A stretch of DNA of 7,828 nucleotides from an uncultured Roseburia sp. (GCA_947057405.1 CAMSEJ010000112.1:1-7828); one strand, 5' to 3'. Positions 1 through 6,629 are shown, counted from the stretch's first letter. Notes: generated from the letters alone by a model not told the origin. Numbers and translations are program-made.

Positions 1-2225
1 CCGCGCTCGGATATGACTATGAGCCGGGCCAGACGATACGGATCGCCGTCCTTTCGGACGGGGAAGTTTCGGAAGCGGATTATCTGCTAACCGGAACGAT
101 AAAAAGCTTTGCCGCAAACTGGAAGCACAAATTCCGTTATCCCCTGCCGAACGGCATTGTGACAAAGGAAGGGCTGGCACGCGTAGCCGCGCCGTGCTAT
201 GCCACTTATTTTTACCGGCTTGACCGAAGCTACGAAGATATTGATATGCAGGAATTTACGCAGGCGTTTTTGACAGACGGGCACGCCAGAGAGTACAACA
301 GTTATGTCTATGAGAACCGCGTCTGGGGTTCAAAAGAAATGTTTGATTCCATCCGGCTGCTCTTAACGTGCATCGGCGCGCTTGCCATGGGTTACCTGAT
401 GCTCTCTTATGTGTCGCAGCGCAGAAAATGGTACTACCGCCTGCGCAGCGCGGGAGCGGATAAAACGCAGATAAGATGGATGATTTTTATCGAAGCGGCA
501 TACGGCGCGGTCCCTTACGCACTTCTCGGCATGACAGTCCCTTATGCAATCGGCGCCGCAGTCTGTGCGGGCGTTTCGGCAGGACGTTTGGTCCCGTATT
601 TTTTTACGTTCCGTGCGGCTGATTTTTTCGGGCAGGCGGGAACGGCGATCGGTATGATTTTGTTCTCGGTACTGTGCGCCTGGACATTCGCCGGGGATAA
701 AAACCTGAGCAGAAACAGCAGCGGGATTACAAAACGGCAGCGGGCGCGCCTGCGCCGGGATGCAAAAAAAGAACGGAATACGGGACGCATTTTCCTGCGG
801 CGCCAGAGAATGCTGCATCCGCTGCAGCATGCATCGTTTACATTGTTTTCGTTTGGGATTTGTCTGTTTTTGGTCCTGTGTTTCCAAAAAATGTATGAGG
901 CAGGCAGAACGTATGCCGAAACGACAGAAACGGTCCGCGATTTTTCGGCGCAGAAGAAAAATAAGTTCGGAATGATTACGCCTGCCTCCGACGGGCTTGG
1001 CAGCGGAGGCGGCGCGGCGCTTTATTACGATATGTATTTCGGAATACCGCAGCCGACGGAAGACGAAATCCGTTCTCTGATCGGCATCCAAAAAGCCGGT
1101 TTTATCACGAAGGATCAGAGCCATATCCTTACGTGGCAGGGGAAACACGACAGCCCCATTGAACAGTATATCAAGAACGAATACGAGCAGAACAATAGAA
1201 TAAATCATCCCGACACACAGTTTTTTTACTTTGAATCCGATAAGGAAATCTTAAACGAGCTGAGACGGGATTTTCCTCTGCAAACGCTGGATGAAGAAGC
1301 GTTTTTAAACGGAGAGGAACTTATTCTATTGCTGGTGCCGTTTTGGGAATGGGACCAGAGTATGCAGGAAAAAGCCGCGATTCGGGAAACCACGATTCGT
1401 CCGGGCGACACGGTAGAGATTGTAAGCGCCGAAGCGCAGCTGTCTGTCCCGCTGGAATTTGAAAACCACGACAGCCTGCCGGGCCGCGTCCCGGTAAAAG
1501 TAGGAACGGTAATCGAAGAGCCGCCGCTTTCATGGAGAATCCGTCTGGAATCCTACCATTCCAATTATCAGATTATTGCATCGGAAGCACTGGCGCGGCG
1601 TGTGGCGCAGGCAGACCAAAAGCAGCTCTGCCATAACAGCCTGCAAATAGATCTTGGCGGGGCTTCTTCGTTTGAAGCGACACAGAAACGGCTTGCGGAT
1701 ATTTTTAATGAACAGGAAATGGAGTACCAGTCCAACGCCGAGGAAATTGCCATGGCGCGGAATGTCTATATACGTAATCTGTGTATTTACGGCGTTTTGT
1801 CCGGTGTCGTACTGTTTTTATTCCTGCTGCTGCAAATCCACTTCCACCGGCTGCAGGATCAATACCGCAAACGCGAATATGGCCTGTTAAAGCAGCTTGG
1901 AATGGAACGCGGATTCTGGATCAAAACGGCGGTTCGGGAGAGTTTTTCCGAAAACGGATGGATGGTGTTTTGCGTGCCATGCGGATACGCCTTAACGGCT
2001 GCACGGGTTTACCGGGAATTGTTACAGCAAAAGGAAACGGTCGGACTGAACCAATGGTCAGACAAACTGCAGGCTTATCTGTCGGATCCGGCGGCGCTTA
2101 CCGCGGATCGGATGCGCGCCTGTGCAAATCCGGCATTCAGCCTGGCGGCGGTTCTTCTGCTGATATTCGTTCTGGCGGGAATCCGGTTTGTCCAAGTGCA
2201 CAGGGCGGTGAAGAAAAAGAGCTAG
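1..2225 (+). CDS. ABC transporter permease, FtsX/MacB type, C-terminal 740 residues (5' end outside window)
   Basis: The frame is open from base 3 to the TAG at 2223-2225, with no stop upstream, so the gene begins left of the window; the GTG at 159 is internal, not a start. Hydrophobic segments lie at about visible residues 116-138, 160-190, 210-230, 276-295, 592-612, 648-668 and 711-733. This fits two FtsX-like modules, each one span, an extracellular domain, then three spans; the first span is missing with the 5' end. The second extracellular domain is large (about residues 296-590). Basic cytoplasmic stretches follow the first and fifth visible spans, and the phrase REYGLLKQLGM after the fifth is typical of the FtsX coupling region, where an ATPase partner docks. 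Such permeases usually export lipids or peptides or act in antimicrobial-peptide sensing and resistance; the substrate cannot be read here. The ATPase is presumably encoded upstream. Confidence 0.85.
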   Translation, partial: ALGYDYEPGQTIRIAVLSDGEVSEADYLLTGTIKSFAANWKHKFRYPLPNGIVTKEGLARVAAPCYATYFYRLDRSYEDIDMQEFTQAFLTDGHAREYNSYVYENRVWGSKEMFDSIRLLLTCIGALAMGYLMLSYVSQRRKWYYRLRSAGADKTQIRWMIFIEAAYGAVPYALLGMTVPYAIGAAVCAGVSAGRLVPYFFTFRAADFFGQAGTAIGMILFSVLCAWTFAGDKNLSRNSSGITKRQRARLRRDAKKERNTGRIFLRRQRMLHPLQHASFTLFSFGICLFLVLCFQKMYEAGRTYAETTETVRDFSAQKKNKFGMITPASDGLGSGGGAALYYDMYFGIPQPTEDEIRSLIGIQKAGFITKDQSHILTWQGKHDSPIEQYIKNEYEQNNRINHPDTQFFYFESDKEILNELRRDFPLQTLDEEAFLNGEELILLLVPFWEWDQSMQEKAAIRETTIRPGDTVEIVSAEAQLSVPLEFENHDSLPGRVPVKVGTVIEEPPLSWRIRLESYHSNYQIIASEALARRVAQADQKQLCHNSLQIDLGGASSFEATQKRLADIFNEQEMEYQSNAEEIAMARNVYIRNLCIYGVLSGVVLFLFLLLQIHFHRLQDQYRKREYGLLKQLGMERGFWIKTAVRESFSENGWMVFCVPCGYALTAARVYRELLQQKETVGLNQWSDKLQAYLSDPAALTADRMRACANPAFSLAAVLLLIFVLAGIRFVQVHRAVKKKS

Positions 2226-2248
2226 AGAATGCTGCGCGTCTAATGTCT

Positions 2249-2270
2249 CCGGCAGGCAAATCGCTGCCGG
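2249..2270. repeat. Small 7-bp hairpin just after the permease stop
   Basis: CCGGCAG at 2249-2255 pairs perfectly with CTGCCGG at 2264-2270 around an 8-nt loop. No T-run follows on either strand, so it is not an intrinsic terminator by itself. It sits six bases before the stem of the strong terminator and may stabilise the 3' end of the permease message. That role is inference. Confidence 0.4.
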
Positions 2271-2275
2271 CATAA

Positions 2276-2324
2276 AAAAGCTGCCGCATGAACCCCCGCA
2301 GGTTCACGCAGCAGCTTTTGTTTT
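2276..2324. terminator. Bidirectional Rho-independent terminator between permease and flagellin
   Basis: Arms 2276-2294 and 2301-2319 form a 19-bp stem with two mismatches and a 6-nt loop (CCCGCA). On the plus strand the stem runs into TTTTGTTTT. On the minus strand the A-run at 2274-2279 becomes a T-run. It can therefore end both the permease message from the left and the flagellin message from the right. The flagellin TAA stop (2323-2325) lies directly against the stem. Confidence 0.85.
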
Positions 2325-3090
2325 AACTCTGGAACAGCCGCAGCACCCGACCGTTTTCGTTCTCTAAGTGCTTACGCTGCATTACCATCTGAAACGTCCG
2401 CAGCAATTCATTCTTTTTCTGCTCGGATACGGCCCCCGAATAATCCAGATCTTCAATCCGGCTCTGCGAGGCAACCGTGTTATAGGATGCATTGGCATTG
2501 TACGCCTGAACGGAATCCAGACGGTTGGACATTGCTCCAAGCCCTGTGCGTGCCGAATTGACCGTATCAAGCGCTTTGTCAATCGCCGTTATATCGAAAT
2601 TGCCCGTCACGTCATAGTCGGCAATTCCCAGCGCGTCTAATGTCGAATTCGGCATCTGAATCTCCAGGCCGTCCCCATTCGGGCCGGGCGCGACATGGAA
2701 GCTGCCCTTGCTGCCGTCTAACAGATTCATGGTATTGAACTGTGTCTGGGACGCGGTATCGGAAATCGACTGCTTGAGCTGGTCAATCTCCGCCTGAATC
2801 GCGCCTTTATCCTCCTGCGTATACAGGCCGTTGGATGCCTGGATGCTCAGCTCACGGATCCGCTGCAAATTGTCCGTAATGGATCCCAATGCACCGTCTG
2901 CAATCTTTACCATATCCTGGGATGTCCCGGCGTTGCGCGTACCCACATCATAGCCGTTTGCCTGGCTCTTAAGCTTTTCCGCAATGGCAAGGCCCGCCGC
3001 GTCGTCTGCCGCGGAATTGATCCGCCTGCCGCCTGCAAGGGACTGATAATCCCGGTATATACTTTGATTCGATATCGAAGAGATAGCCAT
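2323..3090 (-). CDS. Flagellin, 255 aa, with atypical D0 ends
   Basis: Subunit of the flagellar filament, exported by the flagellar type III apparatus (no signal peptide). The N-terminal half has flagellin hallmarks: RRINSAADDAAGLAIAEKL (22-40), then the D1 helices with LQRIRELSIQASNG (75-88) and QFNTMNLLDGS (117-127). A short variable region (about 128-165) is followed by C-terminal D1, GLGAMSNRLDSV (183-194) and SRIEDLDYSGAVSE (210-223). There are no Cys or Trp residues. Two things are odd. The segment before RRIN is several residues shorter than in typical flagellins. The C-terminal tail, QMVMQRKHLENENGRVLRLF (234-253), replaces the usual alanine- and glutamine-rich D0 helix ending in VLxLL. 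The ATG is preceded by a near-perfect Shine-Dalgarno. A minor or specialised filament subunit is likely; a FlgL-type junction protein is less likely because the D1 motifs are flagellin-like. Confidence 0.92.
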   Translation of the reverse strand: MAISSISNQSIYRDYQSLAGGRRINSAADDAAGLAIAEKLKSQANGYDVGTRNAGTSQDMVKIADGALGSITDNLQRIRELSIQASNGLYTQEDKGAIQAEIDQLKQSISDTASQTQFNTMNLLDGSKGSFHVAPGPNGDGLEIQMPNSTLDALGIADYDVTGNFDITAIDKALDTVNSARTGLGAMSNRLDSVQAYNANASYNTVASQSRIEDLDYSGAVSEQKKNELLRTFQMVMQRKHLENENGRVLRLFQS

Positions 3091-3094
3091 AGAA

Positions 3095-3104
3095 CTCCTC
3101 CTTT
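3095..3104 (-). promoter_or_regulatory. Strong ribosome binding site of flagellin gene
   Basis: The minus strand reads AAAGGAGGAG, ending four bases before the ATG at 3090; the GGAGG core is six to seven bases from the start. It fixes the flagellin start and suggests high translation. Confidence 0.85.
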
Positions 3105-3139
3105 CTTCTCAGCCGCATATTTTTGCGCTATTTTACTAA

Positions 3140-3168
3140 AACATATCACAATTTTTTTCGTTTTTCAA
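3140..3168 (-). promoter_or_regulatory. Candidate vegetative (sigma-A) promoter of flagellin gene
   Basis: On the minus strand, TTGAAA (3168-3163), a 17-nt spacer and TATGTT (3145-3140) match the -35 and -10 elements at five and four of six positions. TGA directly before the -10 hexamer gives an extended -10. A-tracts upstream (3152-3200) resemble an UP element. The predicted leader is about 40 nt. The sigma-28 form expected for late flagellar genes is matched only weakly here (GAAA, spacer, GTGATAT), so the sigma factor is uncertain. Confidence 0.4.
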
Positions 3169-3170
3169 GC

Positions 3171-3191
3171 GGATTTTCCAAAAAAAAATCC
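3171..3191. repeat. A/T-rich inverted repeat upstream of the flagellin promoter
   Basis: GGATTTT at 3171-3177 pairs with AAAATCC at 3185-3191 around a 7-nt loop, within a run of phased A- and T-tracts (3152-3200). Read on the plus strand it is followed by ATTTTTT and looks like a weak terminator, but no plus-strand gene ends there. A bent-DNA or UP-element role for the flagellin promoter is more plausible. Confidence 0.35.
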
Positions 3192-3262
3192 ATTTTTTCC
3201 CCGAATACCCTTCATATATCCCGTAATTGGTACGATATAGATAATAGATAAAAGGATTTAAT

Positions 3263-3277
3263 ATACCCCTGGGGTAT
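3263..3277. promoter_or_regulatory. Perfect 15-bp palindrome, candidate operator
   Basis: ATACCCC, a single central T, then GGGGTAT: seven-base arms with perfect two-fold symmetry. It lies between the divergent flagellin and FliD-like genes, 89 bases before the FliD-like start. The one-base centre means it would make only a short RNA hairpin, so a dimeric DNA-binding protein is the likelier reader. The G-tract half-sites recall operators of CsoR/CstR-type repressors, but nothing in the window identifies a regulator. Confidence 0.4.
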
Positions 3278-3350
3278 TGCCTGCAGACCGTTTGAGAACG
3301 AAATAAAAAGAAGGCGCATCCCGGTGCAAAGCACAAATTTCAAGGAAGAA

Positions 3351-3360
3351 GGGAGAGGGG
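3351..3360 (+). promoter_or_regulatory. Purine-rich ribosome binding site of the FliD-like gene
   Basis: GGGAGAGGGG ends six bases before the ATG at 3367. It offers GGAG and GAGGGG pairings to the 16S 3' end and supports this start. Confidence 0.65.
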
Positions 3361-3366
3361 TTTAGT

Positions 3367-4665
3367 ATGTTAATTACCAGCACTGCTTATCGTTATTACC
3401 TGGATGTTTATGGGGCATCCGCAGCTACGCGTTATGATACGCACAACAAAAGCGAACTGCGGACCGTTTACAACAATATGGTAAAGGTCAACAAGGATTC
3501 ACCGCTTTACAAGCTGCGGAACGACACGAGCATTCCCCGGTTTTTAATCGACATTAAGGAGAACGCACGACAGGCGAAAAATGTCATTTCATCTCTGGCG
3601 GACAGCACGGAAGGCCTGGAAAGCTCCTTCCAGAAGAAGGTTGCCACATCCTCCGACGAAGGGATTGTAACGGCTTCTTATATCGGCGGCAATAACGATA
3701 AGGGGGTTTCACACGAGTATGCGATTGAGGTGCGCCAGATGGCCGCTCCGCAGTCGAACATGGGAAATTTTTTAGACAGCAAGAACCTGGATCTCGCACC
3801 GGGTGAGTATGCTTTTGATTTGGTTACGACGACCAATTCTTACGAATTCCAATATACGGTCAGTCCGGAAGATACCAACCGCTCCGTCCAGGAGAAGCTG
3901 GCCCGGCTTTTTAATACGTCCGGCGTCGGCATATCCGCGGAGGTGGTCACGGACGAAAAGGACCGGAGCTCTTTGAAGCTCACTTCCAAACAGACCGGGT
4001 TAAGCGACAATAAATCCGTGCTTTTTGACATTACCCCCAAAGCATCTTCCCAATCTATGGACGCGCTTGATACGCTTGGCATCGACCGGATGGCATCTCC
4101 CGCGCAAAATTCTGTGTTTATTTTAAATGGAGCGGAACATTCTTCTTATTCCAATACGTTTACCATCAACAAAGAATTTGAACTGACGCTGCACGGCATC
4201 AGCCCGGAAGGATCTTCCGCGAAAATCGGTTTTAAGACCAGCGTAGATTCGGTGGCGGATAATTTACAGGAGCTGGTGGATTCCTACAACGGCTTTATTC
4301 ACACCGGTGAACGCTACTCCGGAAGCCGGCAGGGGAACCGGCTTTTGCAGGATTTTAAAAACGTTTCTTATGCGTATCGGAATGATCTGGAGTCTATCGG
4401 GTTACTGATTGGCGGAAACGGCTTTATCTCCGTAGATCGGAATTTACTTTCGGACGCGGTGGAGACAAGGAATATCCGCGATACTTTTTCCGTATTGAAT
4501 TCCTTTAAGAATTCACTGGCGGCCAAAGCGAATTATGCTTCGGTGGATCCGATCCGCTATGTGGATAAGACGGTGGTTGCTTATAAGCAGCCGGGTGTAA
4601 GCCATTTTCCGTCGCCGTACCATAATTCTCTTTATTCGGGTATGATGCTGGATCATTTTTGTTGA
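3367..4665 (+). CDS. FliD-like flagellar filament cap / hook-associated protein 2
   Basis: 432 residues without signal peptide, so probably exported by the flagellar apparatus. The order of segments matches FliD: SDEGIVTASYIGG (96-108) and EYAIEVRQMAAPQSN (117-131), like the FliD 'V.QLA' strand; a hook-IN-like motif (about 170-194) followed by LKLTSKQTGLSD (203-214); a 'LNG....SNTF' strand pair (253-266); NLQELVDSYNGFI (299-311), like FliD 'FV.AYN'; and LESIGLLIGGNGFISVDRNL (341-360), like FliD 'LGI....G.L.LD'. FliD caps the filament tip and guides flagellin folding. The N-terminus (ITSTAYRYYLDVYG, then a helical region to about residue 80) is unlike the classical FliD start, and the protein ends in an unusual DHFC. 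It is divergent from flagellin across a shared control region. Assignment to the FliD family is firm; whether it is the main cap or that of a second filament is not known. Confidence 0.8.
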   Translation: MLITSTAYRYYLDVYGASAATRYDTHNKSELRTVYNNMVKVNKDSPLYKLRNDTSIPRFLIDIKENARQAKNVISSLADSTEGLESSFQKKVATSSDEGIVTASYIGGNNDKGVSHEYAIEVRQMAAPQSNMGNFLDSKNLDLAPGEYAFDLVTTTNSYEFQYTVSPEDTNRSVQEKLARLFNTSGVGISAEVVTDEKDRSSLKLTSKQTGLSDNKSVLFDITPKASSQSMDALDTLGIDRMASPAQNSVFILNGAEHSSYSNTFTINKEFELTLHGISPEGSSAKIGFKTSVDSVADNLQELVDSYNGFIHTGERYSGSRQGNRLLQDFKNVSYAYRNDLESIGLLIGGNGFISVDRNLLSDAVETRNIRDTFSVLNSFKNSLAAKANYASVDPIRYVDKTVVAYKQPGVSHFPSPYHNSLYSGMMLDHFC

Positions 4666-4676
4666 ATCAAAATCTC

Positions 4677-4716
4677 AAAACGGGCACCGCCTTTTTACAG
4701 GCAGTACCCGTTTTTT
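4677..4716. terminator. Bidirectional terminator between FliD-like and glycosyltransferase genes
   Basis: Arms 4677-4692 and 4699-4714 give a 16-bp stem with a 6-nt loop (TTTTAC), followed on the plus strand by TTTTTT (4711-4716). In the plus-strand RNA two positions are C.A mismatches. In the minus-strand RNA the same two are G.U wobbles, so that hairpin is fully paired, but its trailing sequence TTTTGAGATTTT is a poorer U-tract. It ends the FliD-like message and probably also the lepB-glycosyltransferase message, whose stop codon (4715-4717) it touches. Confidence 0.85.
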
Positions 4717-5959
4717 ATAGGCAGAATTCCGGCTTAAAATACCTGTTTAACATATACTCCGCCCTCTGCTGCCAGGTATGCCCCTTCTTAGCCGCCTGAT
4801 ATCCGTTCTCTCCCAGCTCTTCCATCCGTTCCGTATCTTTTAGCAAATCCCGTACCATCTCCGGCAGATTCGCAATCTCCTGCAGGGAAAAAGCCGCAAG
4901 GCAGGGCCTGCTGTGCGAAAGCATCTCTTTTTTCAGGTAAACCGACTGATCCGTTACCACAGCCGCCTTTGCAAGCATTCCGTTAATCACCCTGTCGTGT
5001 ATCCCGTTTTTATACCAGGTCATCGTATTGAGAACAATCCGGCTGTGGTTCATCAATTCCAGAACCTGCGGTGCAAGCACCTTCCCGCCATGCATCAGAT
5101 AAGGATTGTCCGCCCATTCGCACCGTTCCCAGCCGCTGCCGAAAACCGCAACCCGGATCCCGTTTTCGACCAGAAGCCGTACCGCCTGCTCCCGGTAAAA
5201 GGACGTGGCATAAGAATCAATAAACCGAAGTTCCGTAATCCAGCGGTTCAGCTCCCGATCTGTATACTGCCTGCCGATTGCGCGCAGATATTCCTCAATC
5301 GCCTGCTCCGTTGTCTTGTCCGGAAAACGGATCAAATCCGCCAGAACCTCCTGCGTCAGCGCAAACGCGTCAAATTCCCTGATTTCTCCCAAATCCGGAA
5401 TCAGCCCTTCCGCCACATACTTTGACAGGCTTCCCGCATACAGCACGTCAAACGGACGGTCCTTTAAAGGCGGATGGTACCCGGTTCCGGCCGTACAAAG
5501 ACGGCAGGCGCCTGCCTCAGCATATTCCGACAGATCGGCTTCCATCCCGGCATGCGGCATAAAATCCACCTGCGTCATATGCGGATAAAACCGGCGCAAA
5601 AATGATACATGCCCCAAATCCGTGCAGAATACGACGGAGCTTTTGGGGGCATGCAAAAGGGGACGGGAATAATGAAACGGATGATCCATCAGTATATTAA
5701 AATACGGAATGCCCTTCTCGTCCCAGATATTGAATCCTTCGGTATAGGACAGGTTGTAGCCGATATTGTTAAACGTAATCACGCCGTCCGGCACACCGGC
5801 ATCGACAAGCTCACGCAGCTGCGCCAGCGCCGTTTTCTCCTCCCGGATGTCAATGACATGGCAGGTGCAGCCCAGGTTTGTAAAAGCTGCCGAAAATGCT
5901 TCAATAAACAAATCTATCGTATCGTATATCCCGCGGATAAACAGTAAATTTTTCTCCAT
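4715..5959 (-). CDS. CgeB-like glycosyltransferase, GT-B fold
   Basis: 414 residues with no membrane span or signal peptide, so cytoplasmic. The N-terminal Rossmann-like half begins MEKNLLFIRGIYDTID and contains ITFNNIGYNL (61-70) and the MDHPFHY segment (91-97). A linker with DVLYAGSLSKY (171-181) leads to a helical region (about 195-260). The C-terminal half has the donor-binding features of the glycosyl transferase group 1 / CgeB family: VAVFGSGWE (270-278), NHSRIVLNTMTWYKNGIHDR (304-323), then INGMLAKAAVVTD (325-337) and a final helix ending KKGHTWQQRAEYML (391-404). The family transfers a sugar from an activated nucleotide donor; donor and acceptor cannot be read. It is the second gene of an operon with signal peptidase I and lies two genes from flagellin, so a flagellin or cell-surface acceptor is plausible but inferred. 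The usual acidic residue of the 'R.FE' motif appears as Asn326. Confidence 0.8.
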   Translation of the reverse strand: MEKNLLFIRGIYDTIDLFIEAFSAAFTNLGCTCHVIDIREEKTALAQLRELVDAGVPDGVITFNNIGYNLSYTEGFNIWDEKGIPYFNILMDHPFHYSRPLLHAPKSSVVFCTDLGHVSFLRRFYPHMTQVDFMPHAGMEADLSEYAEAGACRLCTAGTGYHPPLKDRPFDVLYAGSLSKYVAEGLIPDLGEIREFDAFALTQEVLADLIRFPDKTTEQAIEEYLRAIGRQYTDRELNRWITELRFIDSYATSFYREQAVRLLVENGIRVAVFGSGWERCEWADNPYLMHGGKVLAPQVLELMNHSRIVLNTMTWYKNGIHDRVINGMLAKAAVVTDQSVYLKKEMLSHSRPCLAAFSLQEIANLPEMVRDLLKDTERMEELGENGYQAAKKGHTWQQRAEYMLNRYFKPEFCL

Positions 5960-5965
5960 GTCCCG

Positions 5966-5971
5966 CCTCCC
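5966..5971 (-). promoter_or_regulatory. Ribosome binding site of the glycosyltransferase gene, inside the operon junction
   Basis: The minus strand reads GGGAGG, with six bases to the ATG at 5959. The 15-nt gap after the lepB stop holds little else, so the two genes are probably co-transcribed. Confidence 0.75.
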
Positions 5972-5974
5972 GCT

Positions 5975-6544
5975 TTAATACAGCGAACCTGCTTTGTTAA
6001 ATGGATAGTAACGGAAAACGGCTTTGCCGAGAATTTTCTCTTTCGACACATACGTATTGTCCCAATACCTTGCATCATACGAATTGTTCCGGTTGTCCCC
6101 TAAGACCAGATAAGAATCCTCGGGCACTTCAAAGCTGTACTCCCCCGTTGCAACGGTCCATTCTTCCTTCAGATAGTCCTCCTGCAGCGGCAGTTCCTCT
6201 CCGTCAATATAAACCTTGGCATCGGATATCTCCACCTTTTCCCCGGGAAGCCCGATTACGCGCTTGACATAATTCTCCGTTTCGTCATCCGGAAATTTGA
6301 ATATAATAATATCCCCGCGCTCCGGCGTTTTGTCCCGGTATGCCAGACGATAGCCGAACAGGCGGTCTCCGGTCATAATGGTATTTTCCATGGAACCGGA
6401 AGGAATATTCGCGTTAATGATGACGTAATTTTTGACAAACAAGGCTGCCACTACGGCAAGGGCAAGCGTAATCACCCAGCTTATGACCTCCTTTGCCGCG
6501 GATTCGTCCCTCCGCTGCTGTAGCTTTTCCTGTTTACTCGACAT
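5975..6544 (-). CDS. lepB: Signal peptidase I (Gram-positive SipS/LepB type)
   Basis: 189 residues, the short Gram-positive form. It cleaves signal peptides from secreted preproteins on the outer face of the membrane. A basic cytoplasmic N-terminus (1-19) precedes one membrane span (about 20-43). All conserved boxes are present: IPSGSMENTI (47-56) with nucleophile Ser51, RGDIIIF (76-82), YVKRVIGLPGE (92-102) with general-base Lys94, and LGDNRNNSYDARYW (148-161). No catalytic residue is missing. The ATG at 6544 is preceded by AAAGGATAAGG; the nearer AAGG is nine bases away, a modest site. The gene is first in an operon with the glycosyltransferase. No convincing promoter was found, though phased repeats lie upstream. 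Flagellin and cap proteins do not use this enzyme, so it probably acts as a general peptidase. Confidence 0.95.
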   Translation of the reverse strand: MSSKQEKLQQRRDESAAKEVISWVITLALAVVAALFVKNYVIINANIPSGSMENTIMTGDRLFGYRLAYRDKTPERGDIIIFKFPDDETENYVKRVIGLPGEKVEISDAKVYIDGEELPLQEDYLKEEWTVATGEYSFEVPEDSYLVLGDNRNNSYDARYWDNTYVSKEKILGKAVFRYYPFNKAGSLY

Positions 6545-6585
6545 ATTGTGATACCTTATCCTTTCTTCAATGCTGTAAAACGTGT

Positions 6586-6629
6586 TTGAAAAATACGTTC
6601 CGGCAGATGCAATCCCTTGAAAAAAGCGT
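6586..6629. repeat. Pair of 13-bp direct repeats 31 bp apart upstream of lepB
   Basis: TTGAAAAATACGT (6586-6598) and TTGAAAAAAGCGT (6617-6629) agree at 11 of 13 positions. They start 31 bp apart, close to three helical turns. A partial inverted copy, TTTTCAAATACGC, lies at 6656-6668. The arrangement could be a regulatory array for the lepB operon; no factor can be named. Confidence 0.4.

Noticed and set aside
363..1208. Long minus-strand open frame (281 codons) opposite the permease
   Set aside because: Arg/Cys/His-rich translation without domains, no suitable ribosome binding site, and fully antisense to a well-supported permease.
1781..2275. 164-codon plus-strand frame overlapping the permease 3' end
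   Set aside because: Low-complexity Gly/Arg-rich product typical of an out-of-frame reading; no ribosome binding site.
3213..3260. Sigma-28-like sites: plus-strand ACGATAT (3232-3238), and minus-strand TAAA (3260-3257) with TCTATAT (3241-3235)
   Set aside because: The plus site lacks a TAAA element at the right spacing, and the minus -10 matches only 5 of 7 and is about 145 bases from flagellin. Worth a look, but too weak to annotate.
3280..3366. Possible c-di-GMP riboswitch before the FliD-like gene (GTGCAAAGCAC hairpin at 3324-3334)
   Set aside because: Flagellar genes in Clostridia can carry GEMM riboswitches, but the conserved GEMM core and its tetraloop-receptor arrangement are not present; only short local hairpins are seen.
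4913..5425. 170-codon plus-strand frame opposite the glycosyltransferase
   Set aside because: Arg/Pro/His-rich composition and antisense to a gene with clear family motifs.
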